From assembly GCA_021832495.1 (NCBI GenBank), contig JAKBKR010000160.1:1-5519 (forward strand): 5,519 nt of DNA. Reading direction: 5' to 3'. The notes beneath the pieces are model-generated. The model was not told where the DNA came from. It did not search any database and saw only the letters and a list, made by a program, of their open reading frames with translations. Positions 5,067 through 5,519 of this stretch are shown one piece after another. Origin of the DNA: a bacterium (GTDB lineage: Archaea; Thermoplasmatota; Thermoplasmata; Lutacidiplasmatales; UBA184). A program made the position numbers and the translations under genes. Positions within the stretch are counted from its first letter, which is position 1, and each line of letters starts with the position of its first letter.

Positions 5067-5519
5067 ATGACGGGCGAGAATGCCTTCGATGTGGAGAGGC
5101 CGCCGAGCGGGATTCATGAATTTTACTACGGCACGGCGTACCGTTGGCCGCTGGCCTACATTCCACGCGCCATGATTTCCTACAACGCCATCCGCCGCCT
5201 GAAGAACCCGTGGGATCTCCGAATCCCGTGGATGATGGATTCGAGCGCGTTCACCCAAATCCTCCGATGTGGGGATTACCCGTGGGGACCCGAGGAGTAC
5301 GCGCGGGGTATCGCGGCGTGGCGCCCTCCGGTCGCTTGGACGATGGACTACCCCTGCGAACCTTCGGTTCGGGCGGCCGGGGGGAACTACACCCCGGCGG
5401 AGGCCCAGTCGCGGACCAACGACAACACGCGCCGGTTGTGGGACCTCGGGGCCGAGGTTCAGAGCGTGGTTCAGGGATGGACCGTGGACGACTACCTGCG
5501 CAATCTCGACCGTCTGAAG
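5067..5519 (+). CDS. DpdA/TGT-like transglycosylase, N-terminal part (runs off window)
   Basis: The first 151 residues, with no stop before the edge. Motifs match the TGT superfamily, especially phage and element DpdA-type enzymes: PWMMDSSAF (54-62; Asp58 stands where TGTs have DSGGF), then VAWTMDYPCEP (89-99; Asp94 at the base-binding Asp position), and SVVQGWTVDDYLRNLDRL (133-150), like the VLQGW-x-x-x-DYLRC segment of DpdA proteins. The catalytic nucleophile Asp of TGTs would lie beyond the window. The short region before DSSAF (57 residues) is unlike archaeal tRNA TGT, which has a longer N-terminal part, and favours a DpdA-like enzyme. DpdA exchanges guanine in DNA for a 7-deazaguanine base such as preQ0. 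Substrate (DNA or RNA) is inferred. The start at 5067 is chosen for ribosome-site spacing; ATG 5058 is possible. It lies 33 bases after the ASCH gene in the same operon. Confidence 0.75.
   Translation, partial: MTGENAFDVERPPSGIHEFYYGTAYRWPLAYIPRAMISYNAIRRLKNPWDLRIPWMMDSSAFTQILRCGDYPWGPEEYARGIAAWRPPVAWTMDYPCEPSVRAAGGNYTPAEAQSRTNDNTRRLWDLGAEVQSVVQGWTVDDYLRNLDRLK

Noticed and set aside
4506..5258. A 250-codon minus-strand frame opposite the ASCH and transglycosylase genes
   Set aside because: It crosses three plus-strand genes with recognisable motifs and has no domain of its own.
1..5519. CRISPR arrays, tRNA genes, insertion sequences or attachment sites
   Set aside because: No regularly spaced repeats, cloverleaf-like sequence, transposase or terminal inverted repeats were seen on either strand.

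Overview
The window reads as part of an archaeal extrachromosomal or integrated mobile element (plasmid or virus). The archaeal call rests on promoter layout. Two genes (starts at 314 and 3692) have an AT-rich TATA-like box about 25-28 bases before the start codon, as expected for leaderless archaeal transcripts, and a third (minus strand, start at 3558) has TATATA about 43 bases upstream. Shine-Dalgarno-like sequences appear inside the operons instead. The DNA is GC-rich (estimated by eye). No structural virion gene, integrase, tRNA or rRNA is visible, so virus and plasmid cannot be told apart, and I do not name a lineage.

Layout. At 1-290 there is a small Cys-rich (zinc-ribbon-like) ORF whose natural continuation seems to lie in another frame. 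A TATA-like box at 283-289 precedes an unrecognised 205-residue plus-strand gene (314-931). It converges on, and overlaps by 204 bases, a minus-strand PD-(D/E)XK nuclease-like gene (1297-728). That nuclease gene is coupled by an ATGA overlap to a 754-residue minus-strand P-loop ATPase (3558-1294), probably a replicative helicase of SF3/AAA+ type. A divergent control region (about 3559-3691) holds two TATA boxes and two CCAATTGG palindromes. From it a plus-strand operon runs to the right edge: a small ribbon-helix-helix-like protein (3692-3868), a Gp37/Gp68-family (DUF5131) three-cysteine protein (3877-4629), an ASCH-domain protein (4626-5033, ATGA overlap) and the first 151 codons of a DpdA/TGT-like transglycosylase (5067 to the end). 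The last gene runs off the window with no stop codon.

How they may work together. The left-going operon looks like a replication/recombination module (helicase plus Holliday-resolvase-like nuclease). The right-going operon looks like a nucleic-acid modification module: a TGT-fold enzyme that could exchange guanine for a 7-deazaguanine in DNA, a radical-SAM-like three-Cys protein, and a PUA-like ASCH domain that could bind a modified base or RNA. Archaea generally make preQ0 for tRNA archaeosine, so an element could draw on the host pool without carrying preQ0 synthesis genes. The small RHH-like protein is the obvious candidate to bind the two palindromes and set the balance between the two operons. 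The modification role and the regulatory circuit are inferences; the gene families and motif positions are read from the sequence.
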